This document shows positions 23,103-33,527 of a DNA stretch of 64,000 bases, in pieces. A model generated the notes under the pieces. The model was not told the DNA's origin. It saw nothing but the letters and a program-made list of their open reading frames with translations, and searched no databases. Every line of letters starts with the position of its first letter. Within the stretch, counting starts at the first letter, position 1. Position numbers and translations under genes: made by a program. The stretch comes from Cavenderia fasciculata (taxonomy: Eukaryota > Evosea > Eumycetozoa > Acytosteliales > Cavenderiaceae), in NCBI RefSeq assembly GCF_000203815.1, contig NW_004457735.1, positions 124,001 through 188,000 on the forward strand, read 5' to 3'.

Positions 23103-24375
23103 ATGGCACACGAAGACTCTACTACACCTACTACTTCTACTACGACTACTCCATCGTCGACATCAACATCATCTATAGTAGCACAACCACTACCACCAAA
23201 CTATAATCCAATATTATATCAAAATATTGGTATTGATAAAGATGATGATGATATCAAACACCCAAACTCTTATATTTCAACAGAAACACAAACACCAAAA
23301 TCACCTCAACAAGAATCATCAACAACTAGTACAACAAATAATAATAATAATAAGAATACCACTGTAAATAATAATACATCATCAAAAAGAGTTGGAACTT
23401 TAACCATTTTAAGATCTACACCATTAATTAGTGCAATCTTTGATCATCAATATGAAAAGGCTGAAGAGATGATAGCCACCAATCCACATATGATCAATAT
23501 TGCTGAACCTAATCAAGGTTATACTCCTTTATTATTAGCTGGTATGTAAATAATTATGAAGATGAGTAGATCTATATATCAGCAGTTTAGTTGACAATAT
23601 ATTCACATTATTTATAGTTGAAAACAAAAACAAAGAGATTGCATTTAGAATCTCTAAATTGTTGATAGAAGCTGGTGCTATTATTAAAGTGATGACCAAA
23701 GGTGGACACACTCCATTTGGACAAGCTTGTTCATTTGGTAACCTAAAAATAGTACAATATATGGCATCACTAGATGGTTCACTTATTACAGAGATCTTAC
23801 CAGTACCACCTATCCTGTTGGCTAGTGAGCAAGGTCATTTAGAGGTGGTACAATGGTTGACAGCCAGTGGTGCCTATATCTATGCACAATTGACAAAGGT
23901 CACCATTAAAAATAAGGGTGTCATGGCATTCCATCAAGCCGCATGTAAAGGTCATCTTCCAGTGGTTCAATTCTTTGTCGAGCGATGTGGTATGTTTATC
24001 GAAGACCGTTCAAACTTGTTGGGTGTGACAGCTCTCTATGTTGCCATTGAACAGAATCATTTAGATGTTACAAAATACCTCATTGAAAAGGGTGCAAACC
24101 CTAATGTGCCCCGTTCTGATGGTTACTTTGGTTTGTACATGGCTGCTCAAAAGGGATTGACAGAGATGACAAAGTTAATACTCGGCTATGGAGCCAATCC
24201 AAATCAACTTTCATTTACCGGCAATACTTCATTGGATATTGCAAGAACCAAAAAATTACCAGAGATTATTCAAATATTGACTCCAATAACTTCACCATCC
24301 CTTTGTAAAACATCTCCATCTGATGGTGTATCAACAACATCATCTTCATCTTCATCTGGTTGTATAATTATGTAA
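23103..24375 (+). CDS. Ankyrin-repeat protein with C-terminal CaaX prenylation box
   Basis: Exons 23103..23541 and 23618..24375 (intron GTATGT...TTATAG) give 398 residues. After about 100 disordered Thr/Asn/Ser residues, ankyrin repeats run from about residue 105 to 375. Clear ones are STPLISAIFDHQYEKAEEMI, GYTPLLLAVENKNKEI, GHTPFGQACSFGNLKIVQYM, LLASEQGHLEVVQWL, FHQAACKGHLPVVQFF, VTALYVAIEQNHLDVTKYLI and FGLYMAAQKGLTEMTKLIL. A Ser-rich linker ends in CIIM-stop, a canonical CaaX motif; a terminal Met favours farnesylation. If modified, the protein would be membrane-tethered with ankyrin repeats facing the cytosol. The partner is unknown. Confidence 0.85.
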
Positions 24376-24448
24376 TAAATAAATAAATAAATCGATTCTA
24401 AAAAAATTATTATTATTATTTTTATTATTTATTAATTATTTAAAAGGT

Positions 24449-27400
24449 TTATTCGAAAATCTTTTCAAAACTTAGAGGTGATCCAGAGATTGAAAAATAT
24501 TGACCATTTGTTGTTCCAGATCCAACATACAATTTACATTTAATATCAATATGTTTCCATGTATGACGATCCAAGTTATTGATTGTAAACTGTTGAGAAA
24601 AGGATGGTTGTAGTTGGGCTTCATGGAATACTGCTTGTTGATCAAATCCAATTCCGCTGACTTGAAATGGTGTGGTGCTCAACAGACCACTCAAAGCTCT
24701 TCTTTCATAGTCTGTTGGTGACAAACGACATTTGATGGTAAAGGTAATAGAACCATTTAATGATGTGACAATGGCATCCAGGTAGAATTGACTCGCCAGT
24801 AGATGGTTGGCAATATTAGACAATTCACCCAAATTTGTTATACCATAAAAATCACTTGCTTCCTTGACTATTTCTTCCGTTCTCCAGTTTTCTTCATATT
24901 CATAGCCATTTTTAAATCTAGGGTTGATACGGTAGGGTAGTGTTTTTGAATTTGTTTCTTTCAAGTGTGTGTTGAAACTCTTCCATTGTGTTTTGCTCTC
25001 TGTAAAGGCATCAACTGTTTTATCTCCAACTGTAATAATATCATTTTGTTTTTGGGTTTGCGTGTTATTCCATTTACCAGTTGTAATGGTGATGAATAGA
25101 TCGCATGGTCGTTGAAAGAGACGATCGGCCTCGTGGAGGGCAATATGACATGGAGAAAGTGCAAGACTCGATCCATCAGTGTACGTGATGCCATTGATGG
25201 TGTGAGAATCGATAAATCCGGGAGTGGCAGATGTGGCAAGAGCAGCATTAAATATAGAGGTGTTTAAAACATCATATTTGAGACATGCCTTTCTAGGGAG
25301 ATGGTAAGAGCTAAACAGAGTGAGCTTGTTTGAACCATCAAAGTTGGTGGCCGCAGTAACTGCTACATGAGCAGAGCCTGGTGTAGAGGCTTGCACTTGA
25401 AGTAGGTATTTTTTGTTGTTTTCTGGTAGGTGTTTTGAGAGGACATTATTAAATGAATCACGTTTATAGATAGCTCTACAAATAAACTTTGTGACATTCT
25501 TGACAATTGGAACACCACCAAACGGATATATCTGGACTTTGTTCAAATCATTATAGAATTCAATCATTCTCGATGATTTGCCATCGCTACCTGATATTCC
25601 GAGGGCAACCAGACCTCCCGAACCACTACCAACAATAAGATCCACTAATCTACTGATTGGAATGTCGTACAGTAAATGCTCCAGGTGGTTTATGGCTATT
25701 GCTTGGGCAATTCCTCTTACTCCACCAATTCCTTCAATCGAGAGAACTCGGGTGTTTGCATATTTTGGTACCTGAGAATTGATCCATGGCGAGTCAGTGT
25801 CGCAAATCGGACATTTGATGGGGCTTTCCTCGCAGCAATCAGAACAAAACATATGGCCACACTTTCTTGGTTGAGTTGGATGGGCTAAAAGACAACCAAA
25901 ACAGACATTATTGGATGGGGCCAAATCTTTGTTGAGGAGGAGCGGTCGTCTGTTTTGAGTGACCTGGTTGTCATCTAAAAGATATGTTGGTAGATTGTCG
26001 CTAGCGTATGCTGCCAGTGTTTTATAGTCTCCAAAAGGAACATGGCCAGAGCTATACCACTTTTCGTTTGTAAAAGAGATTGTCTCTCCAAGGTTGAACA
26101 TGAGGAATCTTCGTTGCTTCTTTACAGTTTGAGTCGATTTGTGGTTGATCTCTTGGGTATGACACGATCTCACAGTTTCACATCTGAGATCTGAAATTTT
26201 TGGATGTACAGAGTCGCAAGGCATTGAGTCCATGATTTTATCATAGGCCTCTTGGAAAACCTTGTTGAGAGACTCTGGTAGTGTTTGACCTCTGACGGGG
26301 GAGAGAATTTGATTTCTCTTGCAATACAAGTATATAATGTCTCCTGTTCTTTCTTGAATGGCTTTATAGGCATTGTCAAAGGCTGAAACTGGTGTCATCT
26401 TTTTACAAATGTTTTGATTGTAGATGCATTTAAAAAATTCGTAAATAAAAGATGTCACTCCCTCCATGGATTTGGTCATATGGTAAATATCAATGGTTCC
26501 GAGTGCCTTTACATTGAGAATGTTGATGGCCTTTGACATGTAGCCCATCATATGGGATCTGTTATAGAGGGTTTTGTTGGTTTTGACAAGACAAGCTGAT
26601 TCGAGCAGTCTATGGACTAGATACTTAAACTTGATCATTTGCTTTGAGAATTGGTCAAGGTCCTGAAACTGAACAACGTCGGTACCTGGATGGAAAGACT
26701 TGCCGGGAGGGATGAATATGGCATTGAGTGTCTTATAGTGTCCTCTGAGTTCGACGAGTTCCTTGTTGTCAGAGTCTGGTGGGAAGATCTTGTTGGAGGC
26801 CTCTGTAACGTCATAGCTTGTGATGTTTGTTGCCTTGTTGTATACAACAATCAAATGAGGTTTGGTAGGTTGATTGATAGTGGAAACTGAGCTATCCTCG
26901 GCATACGATAAGAGATGTGATATGACATCTACAGAATTCTGAGCAGATTGGTTGTAGACATAGATAAAGACATCACTAAAGAGGTAGAGTAGACGTGGAT
27001 AACAGGTATCGATAAATCGACGACGATAACTTAGTTGATCAGGATCGATACACGACTGTGTATGTTTGATTGTTTGGTTGATAACTTCGGCTCCTTTACC
27101 CTCACTATCAAAGATGAGGAATTTGGAATTGTCCTTGGGCAATCTACCATTGTAGCAGTTAATGTCAGAGCTGGCAGCATCTGTCTGACTGTTTGACGAC
27201 ACTGGGATATGTTCTCCCTCGGCCAAGTAACGGACCAGCATACTTTTTCCTGCGCCAGTGGGTCCAGCAAAACTAGCAAGCAAGAAGGGGTCAGTCTCGG
27301 ACAGACCAGTGTTGATCCATTTGAGACCCTTTTCCATCACCTGAGAGTGAGGACTGACAAAGAGGAGGTTGTTGCTCTTCCAATCTGTTAAAAACTCTGT

Positions 27401-27640
27401 TTGTTTGTCTGTTGTCGGTTTTGGTTGTTCATGATCAAGAGCCTTGGCTGATTCATTGAAATTTTCTATTATGATTCTAGCATGGCCTTCCAAACCTTCG
27501 ATACTATGAACGAAATCACAATGATCATTGCAATAGAATGCTTGGCACGTGTCACAAAAAAACTCTACCTTGTGGGTACAACTAAACTTTAGTTCTTGTT
27601 GCTGGGCATCATGATCATTAGGATCTGATAGAGCAAACAT
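24449..27640 (-). CDS. B-box / P-loop GTPase / RING / patatin-like protein (paralogue 1)
   Basis: Single exon. The frame is open to 27658 without an ATG; the first ATG (27638..27640) gives 1063 residues, but a Zn-ligand-like Cys just before it hints at a missing short 5' exon. Domains in order: B-box-type zinc finger (CTHKVEFFCDTCQAFYCNDH, about 21-40); GTPase with Walker A GPTGAGKS (about 126-133), DSEG (about 178-181) and VVYNKAT as likely G4, reminiscent of GBP/atlastin-type GTPases; RING finger (C..C...C.H..C..C...C..C, about 580-613); patatin fold with oxyanion loop GIGGVRG (about 637-643), the elbow GSGSGG (about 671-676) where active patatins have GTSTGG, an ATSATPGF block, and DGS (about 822) for the usual DGG/DGA. 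The nucleophile Ser is therefore Gly. It is head-to-head with its paralogue at 28124. Role unknown; see findings. Confidence 0.85.
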   Translation of the reverse strand: MFALSDPNDHDAQQQELKFSCTHKVEFFCDTCQAFYCNDHCDFVHSIEGLEGHARIIIENFNESAKALDHEQPKPTTDKQTEFLTDWKSNNLLFVSPHSQVMEKGLKWINTGLSETDPFLLASFAGPTGAGKSMLVRYLAEGEHIPVSSNSQTDAASSDINCYNGRLPKDNSKFLIFDSEGKGAEVINQTIKHTQSCIDPDQLSYRRRFIDTCYPRLLYLFSDVFIYVYNQSAQNSVDVISHLLSYAEDSSVSTINQPTKPHLIVVYNKATNITSYDVTEASNKIFPPDSDNKELVELRGHYKTLNAIFIPPGKSFHPGTDVVQFQDLDQFSKQMIKFKYLVHRLLESACLVKTNKTLYNRSHMMGYMSKAINILNVKALGTIDIYHMTKSMEGVTSFIYEFFKCIYNQNICKKMTPVSAFDNAYKAIQERTGDIIYLYCKRNQILSPVRGQTLPESLNKVFQEAYDKIMDSMPCDSVHPKISDLRCETVRSCHTQEINHKSTQTVKKQRRFLMFNLGETISFTNEKWYSSGHVPFGDYKTLAAYASDNLPTYLLDDNQVTQNRRPLLLNKDLAPSNNVCFGCLLAHPTQPRKCGHMFCSDCCEESPIKCPICDTDSPWINSQVPKYANTRVLSIEGIGGVRGIAQAIAINHLEHLLYDIPISRLVDLIVGSGSGGLVALGISGSDGKSSRMIEFYNDLNKVQIYPFGGVPIVKNVTKFICRAIYKRDSFNNVLSKHLPENNKKYLLQVQASTPGSAHVAVTAATNFDGSNKLTLFSSYHLPRKACLKYDVLNTSIFNAALATSATPGFIDSHTINGITYTDGSSLALSPCHIALHEADRLFQRPCDLFITITTGKWNNTQTQKQNDIITVGDKTVDAFTESKTQWKSFNTHLKETNSKTLPYRINPRFKNGYEYEENWRTEEIVKEASDFYGITNLGELSNIANHLLASQFYLDAIVTSLNGSITFTIKCRLSPTDYERRALSGLLSTTPFQVSGIGFDQQAVFHEAQLQPSFSQQFTINNLDRHTWKHIDIKCKLYVGSGTTNGQYFSISGSPLSFEKIFE

Positions 27641-28123
27641 ACACCTTTTATATGTCACTTTTTTTTTAAAAAAAAAAATATTAATATTAAAAACTCTATT
27701 TCGCTTTGTCCTAATTTATTTTTGTTTCTTTTTCATACTTTTTAATAATTGTAGAGATAATAGTTTTAGAGATTGATTGATATAATAAAAATATTCTTGT
27801 GGATTTAGTATACATATGTACAAAACAAAGTACAGCCAACAACTCAACTTAAATTTTTGATTATAGCGTGGGTGATCAACTATTGCGCAAGGGGTATCAT
27901 CTCTCACTCATTGCAATCAACCACCGACAAGATTTCTCTCATTGATCCAAGGTTAACCAGAACACACAAATGGTGGGGGAAGGGGAGGTGTTGTTTCAAC
28001 TACAATTTTAAAATAAATATGCTGAAAGTTGATGATGATGATGATGATGTGCAATAATGATTAACATTACATCTATAATTTTTTTTACTATACCATAGTT
28101 TATCTTTGTAGGAGAATCAGAAT
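27641..28123. promoter_or_regulatory. Shared upstream region of the two B-box/GTPase/RING/patatin genes
   Basis: About 480 bp between the two divergent start codons. A/T tracts flank both genes and a GAT microsatellite lies at 28032-28050. Somewhat higher GC lies at 27865-27990. No named element is seen, but the geometry suggests joint regulation. Confidence 0.4.
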
Positions 28124-31100
28124 ATGGATCATCCAACCAACATCGATGAAAATAACGAGGCCATGTTGGCATCCTCACTAGAAAATGTCAATTTCGATGC
28201 AACTAAAAATAATGTTAATAACACGAAAAATAATAATAATGGTAGCGATAATAATAATGAACTAGTAATACCAAGATGTACAGCAAAGAATTGTAATGAA
28301 AAGATAACAGTATATTGTGAACAATGTAAAAGTTACTATTGTAACAAACACAATGCTAATCATTTGTATGTATTGGCAATGCGATCACACAACAGAGTAG
28401 ACGCAACTGAAATCGTAAAGTTTATCTCCAAGTTGAAATGCAACGATCACTCTAAAGACGTACAGATCGATCACACGAGTAAATACATCTATGTCTGTCC
28501 AATTACTCTTCAATTAAAGTGGGGACCAAAGCTATGTGACGTGGCTAAACACTCTGATAAGCCATATCTTCAAGTTAGCTTTATTGGCCCTTGTGGCTGT
28601 GGAAAGGTATATATGCACACACTCACACACATATATATATATTTATTTATATATAAATACGGATGTGTCTTGTATTTGAATGTAATAATACTAATATATA
28701 TGTTTTGTTTGTCTCCCAGAGTACAATGATTAGATTATTGGCAGATGATGATGATGGTGTATTGCCTATACCCGCTATCCAAGGAACTTTAGTTTCGACA
28801 TCATCAGACATTAATGCCTATCATTCAAGAATAGATGATGAAAAGGATGCATTTATCTATGTGGATTGTGAAGGTACCGGAGGTGCAATGTCTAATCAAA
28901 TGTTGTTAAACTCTATTGACCAATATAGTCAAAACATAGTTCAAGGAGATGATGGCAACCTGATCCCATCAGGAATGACAGAACAAGAGAAACAAAGTTT
29001 CTTTAGTGCTCGAACCCCATTTGTATCATACTCATTTCCTCGACTGTTGTATCTCTTTTCTGATGTATTGGTGTTTATGTTTGCTGGGGAGCCAAGGGAA
29101 CGAGATACCGTCCTCAAGCAGCTCATCCTCTATGGATCATCTGCGTCTGCAGGCACTGTCAACCATATGTTTCGTCCACATTTGGTGATTGTGTTTAATC
29201 ATTCTAAAACCCACGATGGCAACGACTTTGACGTTGACAAGGTCACTAAAAACTACTTGGAAAGTAATAGTGAACAAACCAACAAACTAAAGAGTCTCTA
29301 CCAATCGATCAGTATTATCCATATACCCACTGCCAATGGAACCACCATGATGAAATCAATCGAGCAAGTTGGAAAATTGGGTGAAATCATCAAGGAGAAA
29401 GTAAGGATAAACAGAGAATATAAGTTAAACAACCCAGAATTTACGCGTTCCAAGGTTTTGAGCTATTTCAACCGTGCCATGCAAGACTTCAACATGGACC
29501 AAAATGCAAAGGTTGACTTTTTCAAACTCATATCTATGGAAAGTGAAACCAACTCAAATGCTTCTTTTATTTTCAAATATGTCAATCTAATTGCCGATTC
29601 AAAGTTGCTAAATTCATCGGCTTTTGATCATTTATCTTTTTTTCTTGGTATGAATTCAAAAAAAAAGAAAATAATTCTAATTTATTTATTCTAATTTATT
29701 AATTTAGCAACAACAATGATACAAATTGGAATTATTGCTGCATATAAAAAACATTGTTTAAGACACGGGCTAATCGATCAAAAGATTGGTACACCAGATG
29801 CAAAATTTACAAATCAATTTGAAGATATTATTAAACAAGTTGATCATTCAATGGTTGAATACATGCCATGCAATTCGCAGCATTACAGTGAACACTTGAA
29901 AAAGAAAGTATTTTGTGAAGTTAGAAAAAAGAATCATCTAGATAGCGACCACGAATGCACCGAGGTTGCAAAGTTGGAGCTTACCAAGGAACAAGCGTCC
30001 AAACTCAAAAGTATGGGACTTCAAGACGGCCAACCCATCAAAATCAAATGGGAAGGTCGATTTGAACAAGACCCCCTATACAAACCTCTGCTTGAAACTG
30101 CACAAGCAATTCTCCTATCGCCAAAAACCGAGAATTGGGAAAGCTCTCATATTTTAAAGGACATTCCATTCAAACTAGTTTGTAATGCCTGTCTTTTGGA
30201 ATTCCCCAGTGAAGTCAGATCAGGATGTGGACACTATGTGTGTCGTCTCTGTTGCCAAGAGTCACCCGATTACTGTCCCATCTGCAAGGAAAAGAGCCTG
30301 TGGAAAGACAAGACCATCCCCGACAACTCTGCCCTCCGCATTCTATGTCTAGAGCCTGGAAATCTTCTTAAATCAACCACTCAATGCACAATTATCAATG
30401 AAATTGAACAGAGTCTCTATTCGATTCCCATTGCCCAATTGTTTGATGTCATCTCTGGTATTGGGTGTGGTGCAGTCATTGGCCTGTCATTTCCATGTGG
30501 TAACAAAAAGGCGACAGAGGTAATCAAAATGATTGAAGAGTTTTCTGGCCAAAGCAAAGGGGTGCATAATCTGGTGCTCATGTTTCATCAAAGTTTGGGT
30601 AATCCATTTATCGATAACCTAGCCCTTAAATTGATTGAAAAGATTTCATCTGAACTGACCAAATTCATTCCCAATACACCCACGCATTCAACACCGATGG
30701 ACTGCAAAATACTTTGTTCATCGGTCGAATTCAATACCATCAATGCCGACTCTCCACAGGCTGCAAACTACAACGTTCCCTCCCAACACCTTCTTTCAAA
30801 AATCCTTCTTTGCGACTTGGTTACGTTTTTTTTACTCGAGACCGAGACTTGCAAAACAGAGCCTACCCACCACCCTATAGGTTTCACCATCAAAGAGTGT
30901 GACCGAAACTGGGGTATCTTTAGAGCAGGGAACAATCAACCAGAATATTTAAAACCAAAGAAAAAGGTTGACATTGTAGTATCACTTGGCAACGGATCGA
31001 TTACTTTTGAAAATACATCAAATCCTGTAGTTGAAGAATGGAACAAACACAAGAAAGACCTTTGTCCAGACTCAATCAAAACCATGGTAAGAATCGACTC

Positions 31101-31587
31101 GGTCCTACCACCCACCTCTTTTGGTTACGACACTAAAAAAGAAATTCAAACATCCATGTCCAATGAAACATTGGCCTATCTTGCAACCAATGAAAAAGCA
31201 AAGCAGGACCTAAAGCAAGTTGTAAACACACTATTGGCACAATTATTTTATGTTGAACAACAAACTAGAATGGCCAATAGTCAAACTATACGTGCATCCA
31301 TTCGTTCAAGACTTGCAGTTGCCCTTCCAAAGGAAATCATTGACCAAATTAAATCATCTCCATCTGATTGCTTCTCTATCGAATCACAACAAGGACTAAC
31401 AGAAGGCCAATACCAATTCCATATTAATGAAATCCAATATGAACCAACCCTCATCATTCCATTTACCATTGAAAATATCGAAAATTTTGTACATTCCTTC
31501 TCTATTTCAATTAAATGTAATCTAAAATGTAATAATCTTCAAGAACCTTCAAATCAATTAATTTCAAATTGTCCAATTAAATTTTAA
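28124..31587 (+). CDS. B-box / P-loop GTPase / RING / degenerate patatin-like protein (paralogue 2)
   Basis: Exons 28124..28606, 28720..29647 and 29708..31587 give 1096 residues. Same order as its divergent neighbour: N-rich leader; B-box (CNEKITVYCEQCKSYYCNKH); P-loop GPCGCGKST (about 155-163, split by intron 1 after Lys); DCEG (about 210-213); FPRLLYLFSDVLVFMF, shared almost word for word with paralogue 1; RING (CNACLLEFPSEVRSGCGHYV onward, about 629-663). The patatin region is more decayed: the oxyanion GGxRG is replaced by EPGNLLKS, the elbow reads GIGCGA with no Ser, and no DGG/DGA motif remains. The fold is still detectable (LFDVISGIGCGAVIGLSF). Paralogue 1 has no introns, so the pair differs in gene structure. 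Confidence 0.85.
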
Positions 31588-31622
31588 CATAAACGTAAAA
31601 AAGTTACCAGTAACAAATATTA

Positions 31623-32735
31623 TTAAATACTTTTAGTTTTATTATTTTCTCCAACAAAAGTATATTCGGTTTCAACTCTTGAATCGTCTTTAATAATATA
31701 TTCTCTATCCAATTTCATAAATTCATCATCGTCAAGATTGGAAGGGATCATCATGAGTGGTTGAACTCCATTGTCTTTTGTACTAGACTCACGATCTTCT
31801 TGTTCTAAATTTGCCATTTCAACATCTTCATGTTCTCTCATTGTTTGACTAAGAGTTCTCTTTGTTACAATGGTAATTACTATAATAATTCCAACTGTAA
31901 ATAATGTTGCCAATGTTATAAATATTAATTCTTGATGTGATTCTTCTGAATCTAAAGTAAATAAGAGAGTAGTAGGGAAATTAATAAATGTTTTATATTG
32001 TTTCAAATGTTGATTTATAATAGAATATGATTCATACCAGCCTTGTCAGAGAATATTTGTGTAAGATTATTAATTAAACTACCAAGATAGGTGTAAGCTA
32101 CTGTACAAGGGATTAAACCCGCCGTAGTTGCCAACCAATACCGATAAAATGATATTTTAGTTGCTCCAAATAAATAATTACAAAGTCCTAAAAGAAACGG
32201 AAAGAATTAATAAACTTTTATCTTCTTTTGTAGATGTGTTTATATATATTGTTGACATACCAAATGGAATAACAGGAGATAAACGTAATAAAAAGATAAT
32301 TAAAAATCCATTCTTTTCAACAGCCAAATCGATTTGACCATATTTCTTGTTGCTTTTCATTTTCTTTTCAGCCCATTCTCGAGTAAGAGATCTACCAATA
32401 AAGAATGCAAGGATGGCACCCAAATCGCATCCAACTACAGTGGCCACTGACCCCAAAAAAGGTCCAAATAAAAACCCAGCAGCCAAATTGATTGGTGTAC
32501 CAGGGAAACAAAATACCAAAGATATTGCGTAAACGACACTGATAAATAGTGCCCCAACAAAAGGTTCCAATCCCTTGACCCAATTCATTAGACCAAGTGT
32601 AGTTTTTTGTACTGGTGAATCTGGTACCATCAACAAAATAAACAACAAAGTTATGCTTAACATTAACGTTATAATAGATCCAACCTTTAACCTTTGTTTG
32701 GCCCCATTACTTAGATTTAAATTGAATTTAACCAT
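31623..32735 (-). CDS. VTT-domain (TVP38/TMEM64, DedA-like) membrane protein
   Basis: Exons 32261..32735, 32038..32187 and 31623..31951 give 317 residues. N-terminal membrane segment (IITLMLSITLLFILLMV), then the VTT core: FPGTPINLAAGFLFGPFLGS with the re-entrant G-x-FG pattern, LAFFIGRSLTREW, and RLSPVIPFGLCNYLFGATK, the R-xxP-xxP...NYxxG signature of TVP38/TMEM64 proteins. A further membrane segment (ELIFITLATLFTVGIIIVITIV) precedes an acidic cytosolic tail. VTT proteins are linked to lipid scrambling and Golgi/ER membrane traffic. Its 3' end lies only about 35 bp from the convergent paralogue 2 gene. Confidence 0.85.
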
Positions 32736-33527
32736 TTTTTTTCTTTATATAATTATTGTATAGTATTGTATTTCTTATTATTAAAAGAGTAGAAAAGAGA
32801 AAAGAGAGAGAGGAAATAGAAGAGTAATACGAGAGAAATAAAAAAAAAAAGAGAAACACTTTCTTCTTTTTTTAATTATAATGATCGATTACTTTCAAAT
32901 ATGTCACTGTCTTTCTCGTTGTACTACTACTTGTTATAAAAGAAGATAGAAGTTTGTTGTTGTTATTATTATTATTATTAACTATTCTTTTGAATGCTGT
33001 TTTGTTGTTTTATAAATCGTAAACTAAATTGAATGTTGATAAAAAAAGAGTAGTACTATTACAGTAGTGATACTAATATTACTTTTAATATATAATATAA
33101 ACTATAGAAGAGAAATATAGAGAACAGATAAATAAAGAGGTATACCTTCAAAAAAAAGAATAAAAAATAAATAAAAACCACAGCAGTACTCACGTTGGAC
33201 ACTGTGGTATTTTATTAATTTATTTTTGACACTCATTTCATGACGAACTCGACCTTCCTTTTTTGGAACAACTACGAAAAAAGATGGTCGACTGCGCCCC
33301 AATGCCTAAGAAATTAACACCCTTTTGCAGGAGTGGTGTTAGTGCATTCATCCCATGCACGCAACAACATCTCATCACGCATGATGTTTCATGATGTTAG
33401 TTGTGTTTGTTTGTGTTTGTGACAACAAACCCTTCCTTCTCCCTTTAACCTAACCTAATATTTATTTATTATTTTTTGTTTATACAATAATCAATATTTA
33501 TTATTATTATTATTTGTATTAAATATT
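32736..33527. other. Spacer with microsatellites
   Basis: Promoter side of the VTT gene and 3' side of the LRR-like gene. ATT repeats at about 32964-32980 and 33498-33513. No gene seen. Confidence 0.3.
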
